A stretch of DNA of 64,000 nucleotides. It comes from Adineta vaga. Lineage: Eukaryota > Rotifera. A model generated the notes under the pieces. It was not told the DNA's origin, did no database searches, and was given only the letters and a program-made list of their open reading frames with translations. The stretch is from the NCBI GenBank assembly GCA_021613535.1, contig CP075492.1, forward strand, positions 7,626,001-7,690,000, given 5' to 3'. Shown piece by piece: positions 27,362-40,526 of this stretch. The translations under genes and the position numbers were made by a program. Numbering within the stretch: the stretch's first letter is position 1; the number at the start of each line of letters is the position of its first letter.

Positions 27362-29753
27362 TTAAAGGTAAGTATTGCTTCGAGTATTATTGATCGATGG
27401 TTGCTGTAAACTAGGATACATAGATTGCTGAGTAGACGTTGCTTGTTCAGGAATTGCGGATGCACGTTTTTGTAAAAAATTATTGAATGCATCTGTTGTT
27501 CCATTGGCTTGAGGACGAGTTAATTCATTTGTATCATTTTCCTAGTAGAAGAAATATGTTTTTAAAGAATGATATTGAAGATAGATCATACATCGCCTTG
27601 AAATTTTAACCACTCTTCAATTTCTTTCACATCTCGTTCAGGATCCTAAAATTACAAAGTTGGAATTTCTATAGATTTAGCAAAATGAATGCATTACTTG
27701 AGGATTTGTTCCAGAACGAGTAACAACTGATGCTCTAAAAACAAAAGAGTAAGAAATACTGACTGAAGAAAACGAATTCAATTAGCAGCGAGTATTCAAT
27801 CACGAAGAAAACTAAGCTTACGACTGAACATCCATATATTTTCTTGAAGAAAAACTAATAGACTTTTCTTTAATTTTCATTTGATTACTTACGTTGATGG
27901 TTGTTGAGTATTCTTTGGTATAACACTCGATATTGTTGAATTAATATCTAAAGAAATAGTATAGTATAAAGAGCAATATATTTTGAAAAGACGAACTCAT
28001 ATTTTGTAAACCACTTGTTAATGTTATAGGTTCATCATCAAATTGTATCAATGCTGGTTCATTATCTGCATTAGATGCGATTGCTGTTGATGTAGTTGAA
28101 TTTATTGTTCGAGATGAGGCTATTGATTGATTAGATGTTGGCTTATGTGTTGCACCAAAACGTCGATCACGTTCTTGCATATAACTTTCAAAAGTTTTAA
28201 ATGAATTATTGAATTCATCATTATATCGTAGAAGATCAACTAATTATGTAGAAATAAAGGGAAATAATTAGTCTTTTAAGTATAGTTAATTAACTTCCTT
28301 TTACCTGTAATATCATCAGATGATACTTGAGCAAGTAAATGAACAATACGTGCTTGCATTTGTTTGCATGTATTATGTAATTCCTAGAGGAAATCGAATA
28401 TTTAAAATCGATTTGATGAGAAGAGAACATAGGGATTTGGATGTATAATGAATCATTCACGAGAAAGAGGACAAAAGTTCGAACAAAGGCCTTGGAGAAC
28501 GAAAAGTAGATAAATATATTCAATGTATTAGAAAAGAATTTTGACGACGTAACGAAATTTTCATATGAAAATAAATTCTGACTATGCTTATTTAATTTAG
28601 ATTAAGTAACCTTGATTTGTATACATCTCTTTGAAAGAATTATGTATTTTTTTTCTTACCATTAACAGTTCGAAATCTTGTGGATTTTCTTCGCCTGGTT
28701 GTAATGTTACAAGCATTTCACCAAAGACTTGTGCATTTGTTTGTACAACATCTAATTCGCTGCGTAGTTTTCCTAATTGATCAGCTGACATTGTTTGTGA
28801 AGCAGCTGGATTATGACCAATAGGATAAGATGATCCATCAGATGCTGATCGATTCTAATCAAACAAAAGAACTTTGTCATTCGATTTTCATCGATTTCTC
28901 TTACATCTCGAGTCATTACTGTTGAACCTGGTTGAGACTGAAACAAAAACACAAGAGTGTCAAATAAGATATTTCAATAAATCTTACCGGTGATCGTGAA
29001 TATTGTGAAGGTCGTTCAATGGTTCCCTGAATATTCAAAAATAAAATCACTCATTCCTTTTCGAAGAATCCTATTTACTGTGGCTGGTACAGCTGCTTTA
29101 ATAATATTCTCTGGCTCCGCTGGTGGAAATGCTAAACCTTGTTGTTTACAATCTTGATAAAAATGATCAACAGATTTCAAATCAGGATCTTGATGAAAAG
29201 CTAATGCCCAAGTCTACAAAACGGAAATTTGTTTTCTATTGAAAATAGAATTGAATTTCTTATGCTTACTTGAATCATGCCAAGAACTCTTTCTTGTACT
29301 GAAAGAGGTGGATTGTTTTTCGGTCCAATAACTCCCTTCAATTCTTTAAGAAAATCTTTATGAGCAATTTGTAAATGAAAGATTTTGCCACAATTTTTTG
29401 TTAATGCCTCTAATAGCTAAACATAGAAAAGACAACTCATTAGAATTATTAATCTCTAGATCAACAGACGGTCAGAGTTAATCCAATAGTTCGCCAACCA
29501 TGCGTTGTTGGATTGATTTGTAAACGTTTTCGAATAGTTTTCATTGCTTCTTTGGGACTACAGAGAAAATGAAGATGAGAAAAGAAAAGAGAAGTTTTTA
29601 TTGTTCGTCAAACCTTTCTTCATGACTGCTAACATGATCACAAATTTTCATAATTAAACTCCAATCTTCACTTGATTGATTTCCATCCGTTGCTTTTTCA
29701 ATTGCTAGTTGAAGACTACTTGGTTGTGCATTGCCACGAAATAAATTCGTCAT
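27362..29753 (-). CDS. TOM1: TOM1-like VHS/GAT endosomal adaptor
   Basis: Multi-exon gene starting at the ATG at 29753 and ending at 27362 (RSNTYL). The first exons encode a VHS domain: LAIEKATDGNQSSEDWSLIM, then a block with ALTKNCGKIFHLQIAHKDF and LGMIQTWALAF. The following GAT domain includes LGKLRSELDVVQTN and SSDDITVDLLRYNDEFN. The tail is Asn/Gln/Ser-rich and holds IQFDDEP, the clathrin-binding-like acidic position of TOM1. TOM1 proteins bind ubiquitinated cargo, Tollip and clathrin on early endosomes. Several 45-70 bp introns interrupt the gene. TOM1 and TOM1L2 cannot be separated here. Confidence 0.88.
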
Positions 29754-30943
29754 GTTGAAATCTAGTTAATCAAATGAATTTACGTATCAAATAGTTTCAA
29801 ATGTATAAACAAGATCCCACGAGTTGTGTGTGTAGGCGATAAATAAGAACGACGAAAAAGAAAAAGGGAAAAATAAAGATCAACTATTGATGAAATGATA
29901 TAAGGAGAGAGGAAGCCAGTAATGGTTATTATTACCTTTGAAAGAAGAAGAAGTAAAATTGAAGGAACAGATGTTATAAGAAATAAAGAAGTCTATTATT
30001 ATTGAATCAGGAGGAAGAATTCGCAGCTGTTTTCGTATTGGTCAATTTGATCAGACCAATTAAATTATGAAATTGACGACGCTAGTTCTGTATCGCAAGA
30101 AGAAGAACAATATATGATGTCAATGAGTTATTGTTTGAAGAGAAAATCTTTTTTTTTCAATTAAGATTAGTTAAAGTTCATTTATTATGGTTGTGTAAGT
30201 AAAAACATATGGTATAAATTACTTATGTGACAAACGTTTAGAAAAAGAATGTCTATCGTTATATAACTACAATGTAAATTTGACATTTGAATTTAAATTG
30301 ATTCGCAAATATTTTATTTTCTTGATAACTGTAAAGAGCAATTTGATTGTGTCGTTATATTGTTTAAATCGATGATAAAGAAATACCTATTTTGATCGTT
30401 AGACATAGAAAACTTATTGATTATTTTGTCTTATAATGTTATTATTACAAAATAAAAGAATCAAAACTAGTTCGAAACTGAAAGTTTATCATGATCATCT
30501 AATATATTATTATTATTATTCAAATAAATAGAACAAAGTATTTAGTACGCAACCATACTAACAATTTTATCTTTGTGTATTAAAGGTATGTGTTCATTAA
30601 TAATGCACAGGAGAATGAAAAATGAAAGAAAATGGTAACAAAAAAAGACACGATTTAAGACATATGAATAAGAGGAGCAAACACTTTTTTTTTCATTATC
30701 GGTGAGTTTATCTTTGAAAAGAACTCTACATGATTGAACATGCCGATGAATTGAATGGGCTGACAGCTCCTCTAAAAACAAAAAGTAGAAAATCATAAAA
30801 GTGATAACTGATAAGCTTCGTATTTTATTTTTCATTCAAAGCAAAAAATCAAAGCAAATGCATTCAATACAATAGACAGCCTTGTTGGCAAGAGCAGCCT
30901 TGAGTTTTAGTATTAAATAATACCTCCTCTTTACAAATGCTTA
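29754..30943. other. Intergenic with a weak minus-strand frame
   Basis: About 1.2 kb. A 97-codon minus-strand frame at 30542-30835 has a hydrophobic start and a segment with HVQSCRVLFKDKLTDNEKK, but no recognised family. The putative intron just before it (TTTTTAG near 30775) would break it. I do not call it a gene. Confidence 0.3.
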
Positions 30944-33900
30944 TTATCTAATTGAACGATATGGAGATAATCCAACCGATCCTGTATTTGAACCAGTATA
31001 AGATCCTTGACTATAAGGAAAGCCTACGGAATTTTGGCGACTATAATTTGGACCAGTCGACAATGGCTGTGCATATGTCGAGGCTGGTCCGGATGGAAAA
31101 GAATTTCTATTCGATCCAGCACTCGAATATGCATTTCCTGGTACATATGGACCACGCTGAGCTCCTGGTGCAGCGGATATGACAGGTGGGGACGGAATAC
31201 GACCAATACGTTGTTGCTGTTGTTGTAAATTTTTCGCTATTAGAGCACGTTGTTGCTGTATATGTTGTCGAATATCATTGAAATTACGAAGATTTGAATT
31301 GGCACCTGCCTGTACGAAGGAACCTGATCTTATACCTGATGTTTGTGACGGCTGAAATGGGATTAATAATCCTCCTGGTGTGAGAGGTACGATTGGCAAG
31401 GATGACGAGCGTTCTATGTTACCACCTAATATGAAGCTATAAATATCAAAGTTTTTGTTTTTCGTTTCGATAGTGAGTCTTTCATTTCAGGATTAGATAA
31501 AGCATTATTTTTCTCATTGACGCAAAATATCATGGAGCGATCGTATACGAAAACAAAAGAATAATTACTTTGCATTCGAGGCAATTGGTGATGTAACTGT
31601 TGGTTGCATGAGTTGAATGGCACCACCGCCGCTAACTGGTTGTGCTGCTGGAAGAGGTACGCCAGTTCGACCAGCAACTGTCTATCGTCATACAAAGAAA
31701 AAATGATTCGTTTGTTCAATATAATCATTGTGTAACTTACTTGTAGGAGAGCATGTCGAAACATATTTGGTCCTTGCGATTGACCTCCTGCAAGAGTTGA
31801 TGCAATACGTGCTGGTGCATATGATGGTTGACTCAATGATACGACAGGTGAATTGGCAATGGCCAATTGTTGATTTTGAATTGGTACCATAACTGGATCA
31901 TATGGACGTTGATAGAGAATTTGTGGTGAAGCTAAATAAAAAAGAGAGGGGGGAGGGACATGTTTTTTTAAACTCTGACATGACCTTATCCGTTTTACAT
32001 ACTGTTAAATTAATAGGAAAATAAATGAATTTAGATTAGTAATCTAAATAAAACCATCACCGAAAAGGACAAATTATTTAGAAAATTACCTGCAACAGTC
32101 TGTGCTGGTACTAGAAAAGAATATCATTCAATATTGTAGATGTAAATAAAAGAATAAACGTTAACAAATCTACCTTGAATCGTTTGAAGAACGGATGGAT
32201 TTTGAATCACTTGCGGTTGTATTGTTTGAATTATTTGCGGTGTCGCTGAAGCAATTTGTAAATATTGTCCAGTCTGTGCTTGTTGATTCGGAATGAATTG
32301 TAATTGTTGTGGTTGTTGAATAAGTTGTAACGGTTGAGGTTGTTGAATAACTTGTAACGGTTGCGGTTGTTGAATGATTTGTAACGGCTGGTGTTGTGGT
32401 TGTTGTTGAATAAGAACACTTGTCGCGCGTTGAAGAGATGTCTGCGGCATACTAATAATTGATTGGGAAGATTGTGCTGTTGCTAGTGGATTAAAAACTG
32501 GTATTTGATTGATGATTGTTGGTTGCATAGTAGATGAAGAATTGTCGACACAAACAAATTGTTGTTGTTGATGTTGTTGATGTTGTTGTGGTGTAACTAC
32601 TTGTTGAATGATATTATTATTATTAGATGCACACATATAATCCTGTTGATTGGAATCCGTACAATAGACTATTTGTGATGATTGTTGTTGTTGTTGTTGT
32701 TGAGGAAGACAAAAGAATGGATCCGCTGTTTGTTGTATGACCTGAAACGATAAGTTGCGAATTAAATATGAACAATAAAGAAAATATCATTTGATTTAAG
32801 CAAAGCGTCAATAATAGAAAAGGCTTTCTTGCAAAAATAGCGAAGTTAGCGATTTGCCTACACAAGGATCTGAAACACAACGGACTGCTGTTAATGGAGG
32901 ACAGCAATCTTCTTCAATATAGATTCGTTCAATTTCTTGTATATAATTCACATTCGAACATATGGATACCGATGGTTGGGAACAGATATATGGTGGATAA
33001 CTATTTACTTGAGTTTCATTTACTGGTGCTATTCGCTGTGAAACTAATTTGTTTACAACTGGTTGTAAAGGAATAGGTTGTTTGCCTATATTCTATAGAA
33101 TTTTTGATTATAATAAGATTTTTGTCATGTAAAATTCAATGTATAAGAAGGTAAAAATGTACTTACTCCATCTTGATCTTGATTATAGAATATATCTTGT
33201 GATAATCCATCCGATATGACTGATTGATGTTGTTGTGGTTGCGAAAAATTAGCATCACGATAGACAACCATCGGTGCCTGTTGATCATCGGCTACGGCTG
33301 TTTCTGTTCCATATGGAACACTAGCAAAAGTATTTGGATCAACGGAATAGCCATCACCATTTGCTACTTCACGATAGACAATCATTGGTTGTTGTTGTTG
33401 TTGTTGTTGTTGTTGGTCTTGATCAAGATATTGAGAATTCGCTAGCATCAATTTTGATGTTGATAATGATGATGGATGTTGTCGATTTCGTATTGATTCA
33501 GCACTTTTAGCACGATGTCGTCTACTATGGTGACGATGATGGTGATGTTTTTCGCCATGATGATGATGATGATGCTTATGTTTATGTGGTCGTTTCGATG
33601 TTGATGATCCACTTTCAAATATTGATGTATTTTTTGCCGGCTTTTCAATTGGCCAAATTTTTGTTTGTACATTTGATGGTGGTACCATAACATTTGGTGC
33701 CTACCAATGATAAAGAAATATTATCATGATAAATTATTGAACAACAATAGATTCATCAAAGCAAAACAAGAAAGCTTACAGCAAAATAACTTGCTTGTGA
33801 ATTTTGTATAAGCGTTGGTTGAATAGCTCGACCATCAAATTTTGTCTGTTAGAAGCAAAAGCACATGCGTTCGCAGATATACATACGTGAGAAAGTTTTA

Positions 33901-34139
33901 CTTACTGTTGGTGGTGGCGGAGCATCCACATTAATATACATATGAGGAATAGCTTCAACTCTTTCGAAATTTTTCACTAATATTAAATGAAGTATTTCAA
34001 TGCAATATATTTGAATAAGCAATGATTACTTACGTTGGTCTTGTTCATTGCCACTGACTGTTGATAATCTCATCATTGCTGATAAATCCGGATTGATTGA
34101 AAGTTGATTGGAAGCCCATGAAGTATATTTTCGTGACAT
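30944..34139 (-). CDS. Gln/His/Pro-rich protein of unknown function
   Basis: Multi-exon gene from the ATG at 34139 (MSRKYTSWASNQLSINPDL) to 30944. Early exons are 34139-34034, then pieces ending PPPPT and QASYFA in phase. The large exon at 33700-33165 has a His cluster (HKHKHHHHHHGEKHHHHRHH) and a run of nine or so Gln. The exon at about 32740-32170 carries repeated units of the type QPLQxIQQP (four or five copies). The last exon is Gly/Ser/Tyr-rich (SQGSYTGSNTGS). No folded domain is recognisable and no signal peptide is seen. The bias suggests a nuclear or RNP scaffold, but that is inference. Some internal exon limits between 31400 and 32130 are uncertain. Confidence 0.65.
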
Positions 34140-35362
34140 ATTTCGACTGTTTTAGTTCTTTATTACAATAATTAGAAACAAAAGTTCATTGGCGATACAG
34201 ATTCACCGTCAAATAAAAGATATCCTCTTTAATTATCTAAAAAATAAATACAACAGTCTGTGACGAAGGTTATATCCAAGTATATGCAGTACTGATAAGA
34301 AAAAATGTAATACAAGCAATGGCGTGAACAACAAACCGTTTCTATACATATACACAAAAAATCGACGTTGATCAAGGCTGATGAAACGAATAAATATCTA
34401 TACGTTTTTTTCATACGTGTATATATATATATAGATAGATAGATGTATAGATGAGAAATATTGCCTTGTATATCATTGATACCAAACTATCAGTAATTTA
34501 ACGACTGACATTGACGAAAATGTATGCATAGTCTTCATATCAAAGCGTCAATATGAAAAGAAAAGCATCTATGTCGACTTGATCGTTGTCGTGGTCATCA
34601 CTTGTAGTTTACCATTGATTTGAGTATTTTCATTCATTGATCAACTTTATATATGATTGAACATATAATGAACGTTGATATGATATTTATCTTGCGTATT
34701 GAGACATCGTTAACTTACGTGTTGATGTATACAACCTATGTACTATCGACAAGACGGAGGAAATGTTTTAGCTCCTCCTTTTCCCCTCCTCCTCCTCGTT
34801 TTTTTCTCTTGTTCTTGTTCTTCTTCTTTTTTCGTATTTTTCATCGATGAGCAACCAAGTCATATGAACAATCAAACAGAAGAGAAAAATATGTACGAGA
34901 CCGAAATCGAATGACGAAAATAAACTTTTTTTTTCTTTCTTTCCATACTCAATATAAATTATGAAGACTACGTAAGAGCGTTCATCCGATAAAACTACGG
35001 TGACCTATCGTCTGTTCTCCTTTGGTGCATCGATCAAATATTGTTGTATTTGTCATATAGACATCGAAGAAGAAAATAAAACGTTCAAAAACAAAAAAAA
35101 ATATGCATTTATACTTAAATAAATATTCAACTGATGTGAACAAATCTAACAAGATTATTTGATTTCATCTATTTCTTCGGAAATGTATTCGTTAATTAGA
35201 ATATAGGCGATTAGTTCGTTTAGTTTTTCTTGCTTCTTCTTCTATACATCTTTGTTGACTTTCAGAAGTATTAGTAAAAGAAGAAAAGGGAAATGAATGT
35301 AAAGGAAAACAAAACATGTTTATTAGTCAATTATTATCAGATGTTGACCCTAGTAAAAAATA
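34140..35362. other. Intergenic between divergent genes
   Basis: About 1.2 kb with a short TATA/GATA microsatellite near 34422-34444 and pyrimidine-rich sequence at 34770-34835. Small open frames are low-complexity. No gene was seen. Confidence 0.45.
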
Positions 35363-36481
35363 ATGGCTCTTTTTCCACAAACTAGTTCATATGGTAAAAT
35401 GAATCGTTCAGTATCAGTCGAAGAAAGCATTACATTCATCATACAACTAACAAATAGTATTTTTCCATTATTAATTTTACCTGTAGCAACAATTGGTAAT
35501 TCTCTTTGTTTTCTTGTATTTTGTCGACCAAAATTTCAAAAACGTCTAACACGTACATCATCCATATGTATCCGTTTATTATGTATCAATGATTCGATTC
35601 TTTTGTATTTGTTTATTATTGATATCTTTTTGAAAGTATATATCAAACCATCTGTACGAATCTATTCAACACCAACAGGATGTCGATTGTATAAATGTAT
35701 ACGTTATTCAATCTTGGATTTTTCTGCGTATTTACAATTAGGTTTAACAACTGATCGTTTCATTTGTTGTGTTTATCATACATATTATACACGTTGGCGT
35801 AAACGAAATTATTTATTTTATCTTCTAGCATTTGCATTCGTATGTATATTTGCAAAAAATTCCTCTTTTCTATCATCATCCTATGGTTATTATTCCATCA
35901 ATAGTATAAATCGTACAACAGTTAGATGTTCAGTAAAAATTAAAGCAATCTATTTTACAATGTATATGGCATATGGACAATCTTTGATTGATATGGTTTT
36001 CGTTACATGTTTACCATTCTTTCTCATTCTATATTTTAATTCACGAATTTTAAGACAAGTTGTACGTTTACGTACAGAATGTTGGAATACATTTACACGA
36101 ATAATGCATATTGCACCAATACGCTCAGAAAGTTCATTTTCAATATCAACGAATATTCCAAAATTTTCAACAACAAATACAACACTTATTATAACAACAC
36201 ATCGTGCAAGACATCGACGTTTACATTTAACATTTGCGCTTGGATGTATATCATTTATATTTATATTTAGTACTGCACCGTATAAAATATTTAAAATTGT
36301 TGAAAGACATGATAAAGTTGTTCGTGATCAATATAAATATGGTGCCATTAAATCTATACATATACGATTTGCGGAAATGATTATTGATTGTTTTGTTTAT
36401 TTGTCATGTTCAACACCATTTTTTGTTTGTTTTGCTACATCAAGTATTTTTCGAGATGAATTACGAAAAGTTTTTCAGTAA
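35363..36481 (+). CDS. Rhodopsin-like 7TM receptor, intronless
   Basis: 372 residues, one exon. TM1 holds the conserved LPVATIGNSLCFLVF with Asn 1.50. TM3 ends with LTTDRFICCVY, a DRY variant. A long third intracellular loop rich in Ser/Thr/Asn/Arg precedes TM6 (FIFIFSTAPYKIFK). The TM7 area has CFVYLSCSTPFFVCF instead of NPxxY. N-terminal Asn sites are present. The ligand is unknown. The sequence is clearly different from the other two receptors here, so they are not recent tandem copies. Confidence 0.83.
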   Translation: MALFPQTSSYGKMNRSVSVEESITFIIQLTNSIFPLLILPVATIGNSLCFLVFCRPKFQKRLTRTSSICIRLLCINDSILLYLFIIDIFLKVYIKPSVRIYSTPTGCRLYKCIRYSILDFSAYLQLGLTTDRFICCVYHTYYTRWRKRNYLFYLLAFAFVCIFAKNSSFLSSSYGYYSINSINRTTVRCSVKIKAIYFTMYMAYGQSLIDMVFVTCLPFFLILYFNSRILRQVVRLRTECWNTFTRIMHIAPIRSESSFSISTNIPKFSTTNTTLIITTHRARHRRLHLTFALGCISFIFIFSTAPYKIFKIVERHDKVVRDQYKYGAIKSIHIRFAEMIIDCFVYLSCSTPFFVCFATSSIFRDELRKVFQ

Positions 36482-36826
36482 TAATAAATATTTACAACGT
36501 TGTATGTATACATCTTATTCAATTGTTTTGTTGTTACATTTACATCTAGCTTCGTTGATCTTTCTATGTTTATGACTTTTTTTTTGATATACCAGATAGA
36601 TAATGTTCTCAGAATAATCACATATGGAATTACTTTAGTTCTTCTGTTTATTTTTGTTAATTTTCAACGCATGAACTGATGATGGCGAAATCATAGTAGT
36701 TTGTTTGCGTTCTATTCCTTCTCTTTATTATAGTTTTGTAACAAGGAAAATGTAAAGTCAACATTGCAAAAATTATTGGAAGAACAGAAAAACGTGGTGT
36801 ATTGTTATTTTTCGAAGGCGAATAAA
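36482..36826. other. Intergenic spacer
   Basis: 3' UTR of the GPCR and 5' flank of the LRR gene. The minus-strand frame at 36657-36929 is antisense to the F-box exon and is not a gene. Confidence 0.5.
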
Positions 36827-38543
36827 ATGTTGACATCACTTCATACATTACCCGTTGAATTAATTTATCAAATTCTTGATCATCTTGATCCAATTGCCAT
36901 TCTTCTTTCGTGTCGTAATGTTTGTACAAGACTCAATACAATTACGGACAATTATCAACGATATCAAGTAAGAAAATCAGATTTTGTTTTTCACTTAGGT
37001 ATGTTATGATTATTCATAGACGTTAACAACATTGAATTTATCCTACAAACGAATAGGAAATCAAGGAGCACAACGAATTGCTACTGTATTACAACAAAAT
37101 AAAGTAGACCTCCTTACATTATTTTGTTTCTTGTTCATGTATCGTTTGCAGACTGTGATCGCACTTTATCTTCAAGGCAATGAAATTGGTGTACAAGGAA
37201 TACAGGATTTAACTAATAGTTTGAAACAAAATACAGTGAGAAAATATTGTATATTCATTCTCTACTTTTCGAACTATTCCTAGTAGACGTTAACCACATT
37301 AAATCTTGAAAACAATGGAATGGGTCTTCAAGCAGCAAATTATTTAGGAAATATTTTGCAAATAAATAAAGTAATCATAAGATTTAAAATGCTTTTTATT
37401 TCATTTACTCATTCTTTGAAGACAATTAGTACACTGTATCTCAATAATAATAAAATTGGTGACGAAGGAGTACAATATGTTGCCAATGCTTTACAACAGA
37501 ATAAAGTAATTCTATCTATTGTATAGTTGAATTATCAACTTTATATTTATATAGACATTGACGACACTAAATTTGCAAAACAATGGAATTGGTGATTCAG
37601 GAATGCAATATTTAGCTAATGCTTTACAACAAAATCAAGTATCATGAAAAAATAACTTTTAATTGATCTGAATAATATTTTTAATGTTAGACACTAATTA
37701 GACTGTATCTTGAAAACAATCGAATTGGACATTTGGGAGCACAGTATCTTGCTAATGCTTTGAAAAAGAATAAGGTATCTTGATTGACAATACTTTTTTA
37801 TGATAAAATTATTTATAGACATTGACTGCACTTTATCTCAGTAATAATAAAATTGAACAACAAGGAACACACTATTTAACACAGGGTTTACAAGAGAATG
37901 AAGTAAAAAACATTTTTTCAAAAACAAAGTTCTCAGTTCCATCTTCTTAGGCGGTTATTACATTGGATCTTCAACGTAATCAAATCAGTGATCAAGGTGC
38001 ACGTTATCTGGCGAAATTTTTAGAAGGAAACAAAGTAACACAATATGTCTCACTATTAGTTTTCTGTTCATTCTGTTCATATCTTTGGTAGATACTCAAT
38101 GCACTCTATCTTCAAGATAATCAAATCGGTGCTGTAGGAGCACAATATCTCGCTGATGCTCTGCGACAAAATCAAACACTTACGATTTTAGGAGTTCAGA
38201 ATAATCGAATTGGTGATTCTGGAGTTGACTACTTCGCTGATGCTTTAAAACGAAATAAAGTAACATTTTCTATATTCTTCTTTCTTCTATTTAGAAAAGA
38301 GTGTTTTTTTTTGTTCTAGACGCTGATCACTCTATATCTTCAGAATAACGATATCAGTGATCGCGGAGGACATTATTTAACATATGGTCTTCAGAAAAAT
38401 AATGTAAAATAATTTAGAATTTTTTCTTTCTTCTCTATAAGCATTCATTCTAGACATTGACTACCTTAGATGTAGGAAATAATCGAATCAAAAGTGACAC
38501 ACAACAACTTATTCGGACGCTTTTAGAAAAGTACCTACAATAA
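36827..38543 (+). CDS. F-box and leucine-rich-repeat protein (RNI type)
   Basis: Twelve exons, 384 residues. Exon 1 (36827-36967) encodes an F-box (LPVELIYQILDHL). Exons 2-9 start at 37020, 37152, 37287, 37422, 37555, 37691, 37819 and 37951. Each is exactly 84 nt and encodes one 28-residue repeat of the form TLTTLxLxNNxIGxxGxQYLAxALxxNK. Exon 10 (38092-38259) is 168 nt and holds two repeats. Exon 11 (38320-38403) holds one and exon 12 (38454-38543) the last. All introns are phase 0 and short. The repeats are of the ribonuclease-inhibitor/NLRC3 class and form a curved binding surface. The F-box suggests recruitment of a target to an SCF ubiquitin ligase through Skp1. The target is unknown. Confidence 0.88.
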
Positions 38544-38695
38544 ACTTGTTTTTTTTTAATCTATTGGTATTTAAAAGAATGCTATTAAAGATTATTTTTC
38601 ATGGGATATAAAAAAAAGAAACCTTTTCCCATTCTAATCAATACTCAGATATTTATATATCATCTCAAATCATTTCGAAATCTATTCGATTAACA

Positions 38696-40456
38696 ATGTA
38701 TCGATTTATTGTAACTCTAGTCTTGTTCGTTGGCCTTTACTATCATATTCAAGGTAATGCATCTCAATACCTTTTTAATCTCACTTTCTGAAGTTTTCAT
38801 ATGAACGATTAGCTGATGATGAACAGCTCTACAGCTGTACAATATGGGGTGATCCTCATGTAACACGATTTGCTGAATTATGCAATCTCTTTCACCTTGT
38901 TTTAATAATGTTTCCTATAGATTTCCTTTGAATCGTACGGAACAACCTGGGGAATCATGGTGTCGAGAAACTGATATAATAACACTTCTTCAAAACAAAT
39001 ACATTCATGCTAGTGCATGGATCTCTGAACATTCTTATATTGTAACAGAAGTATGATTATATCTTTCAATAGATCTTTGATTTATCGATATGTAAATGTA
39101 GTTTAATCTTGCTTTTTTCAATGATCAAAACAAGCAATTATGTGTTATTAACGAGCATCAATTTACGTCAGCACCAACACAATGTGGAGAAGGTAAACTT
39201 TTTAAATGTTTATTTTTCGCATGTTCTTAATTCATTCTATAGATATAATAATAACTAAACATCGTTGTTCCATTTCCATTGAGTATAGAACAAAGAATAT
39301 TATTGTTCATATAGGAAGAACGGTCAGTAAATTGATTCTTTGAATACTAATCAAAATATGTTTGTTTTTTCATACGTTAATATTCTAGGCTTCGTCCAGT
39401 GGTAAGCATGATCATTTCTATACGATATGGGTCTGGCAAAATTTATGTTTAATTAAAATGTCTGATGGTTTATGTAAAACATCATGCCAACCAAAAAATT
39501 GTGGTACTACGAAATATGAAGCAAAAATATCAAAACCATCTGCTAAAAAGATTTGTCAAATTTATACTTCAAAAATTGCTGGTAACTTACGTGCAAGTTC
39601 CGAAGATAGCGGTATATTATCACGAATTAATAATAGCATACAAAATGCATACAATGCATGCATTATAGATCTAGAAATCACTGGTAATCTTGAGGTAAAA
39701 TGAAAAGAAATGAAAAGAGATACTATGAAGTTTACATATTATAGTTTGGTAAAGCAGGTGTTGAAATGTTAGTTGTGAATTCAATGACGATAAACATATC
39801 ATCGACGAATAGTTTTGTATCAATTTTAAATCAAGCAAAAACTATTGCTAAACAAGCAATTATGCGATCAAATTTGGAAATTAAACGAATCATGAATTCA
39901 ACATCGCTATTAGGTACGATTGAAATAATGACGAAAAATAAATTGCTTAGATCATGCGAACTATTTTTATTCTATGATAGATTCTCCATTGATTAAATCT
40001 GGTCAGAAATTTGGTGGAAATGATGGGACATTTTTTCAAGATTTCTCAAGTCCAAATTATCTTCGTGGAATTATCAATTATCTTGGAAAAAATCATATAG
40101 AAGCTATTCAATTTTTATATTCGAATCCCAGTTATCCAGACAAAGTTCATGAAACTGCCATTCATGGAGATACAGTTGGTGCTGAGAGAAAAGAAGAATT
40201 TTATCTTGAAAAAGATGAAAAGATCAATAAAATTCAGGTGACATATGTAGATGATGTAGCAGAAGAACCATGGTTACAAGATATACGATTCTTTACAACT
40301 CACGGTCGATCAAGCTCATCTATCAGTACAGTCGATAGAACATTATTTACAGAAGAATTTGATGGATATACTGTCGGTTACGTAAGTGGAATGGCAGGTG
40401 GATGGGTTAACCAAATACAATTCTATTGGTATAAAGAAGACTCAAAACTGCAATAA
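38696..40456 (+). pseudogene. Broken VWD plus jacalin-like lectin gene
   Basis: Exon 1 (38696-38753) is a signal peptide. Exon 2 from 38813 begins CTIWGDPHVTRF, the start of a von Willebrand D domain, and loses frame near 38875-38895. The next frame then gives CFNNVSYRFPLNRTEQPG and proceeds through spliced exons with ASAWISEHSYIVTE and SDGLCKTSCQPKNCGTTKY. After FGKAGVEMLVVNSM the frame breaks again near 39965-39975, and a jacalin-type beta-prism lectin domain follows to 40456 (FGGNDGTFFQDF, IRFFTTHGRSSS, GWVNQIQFYWY). Neither break can be explained by a GT-AG intron. Intact relatives would be secreted carbohydrate-binding proteins. Two independent frameshifts argue for a pseudogene rather than assembly error. 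Confidence 0.65.
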
Positions 40457-40526
40457 AGAATAGGTTACTGATTTGATTTTTGAATCCACAGTAGTGCTTT
40501 TCTATTACATAAATAAATTTCAACTT

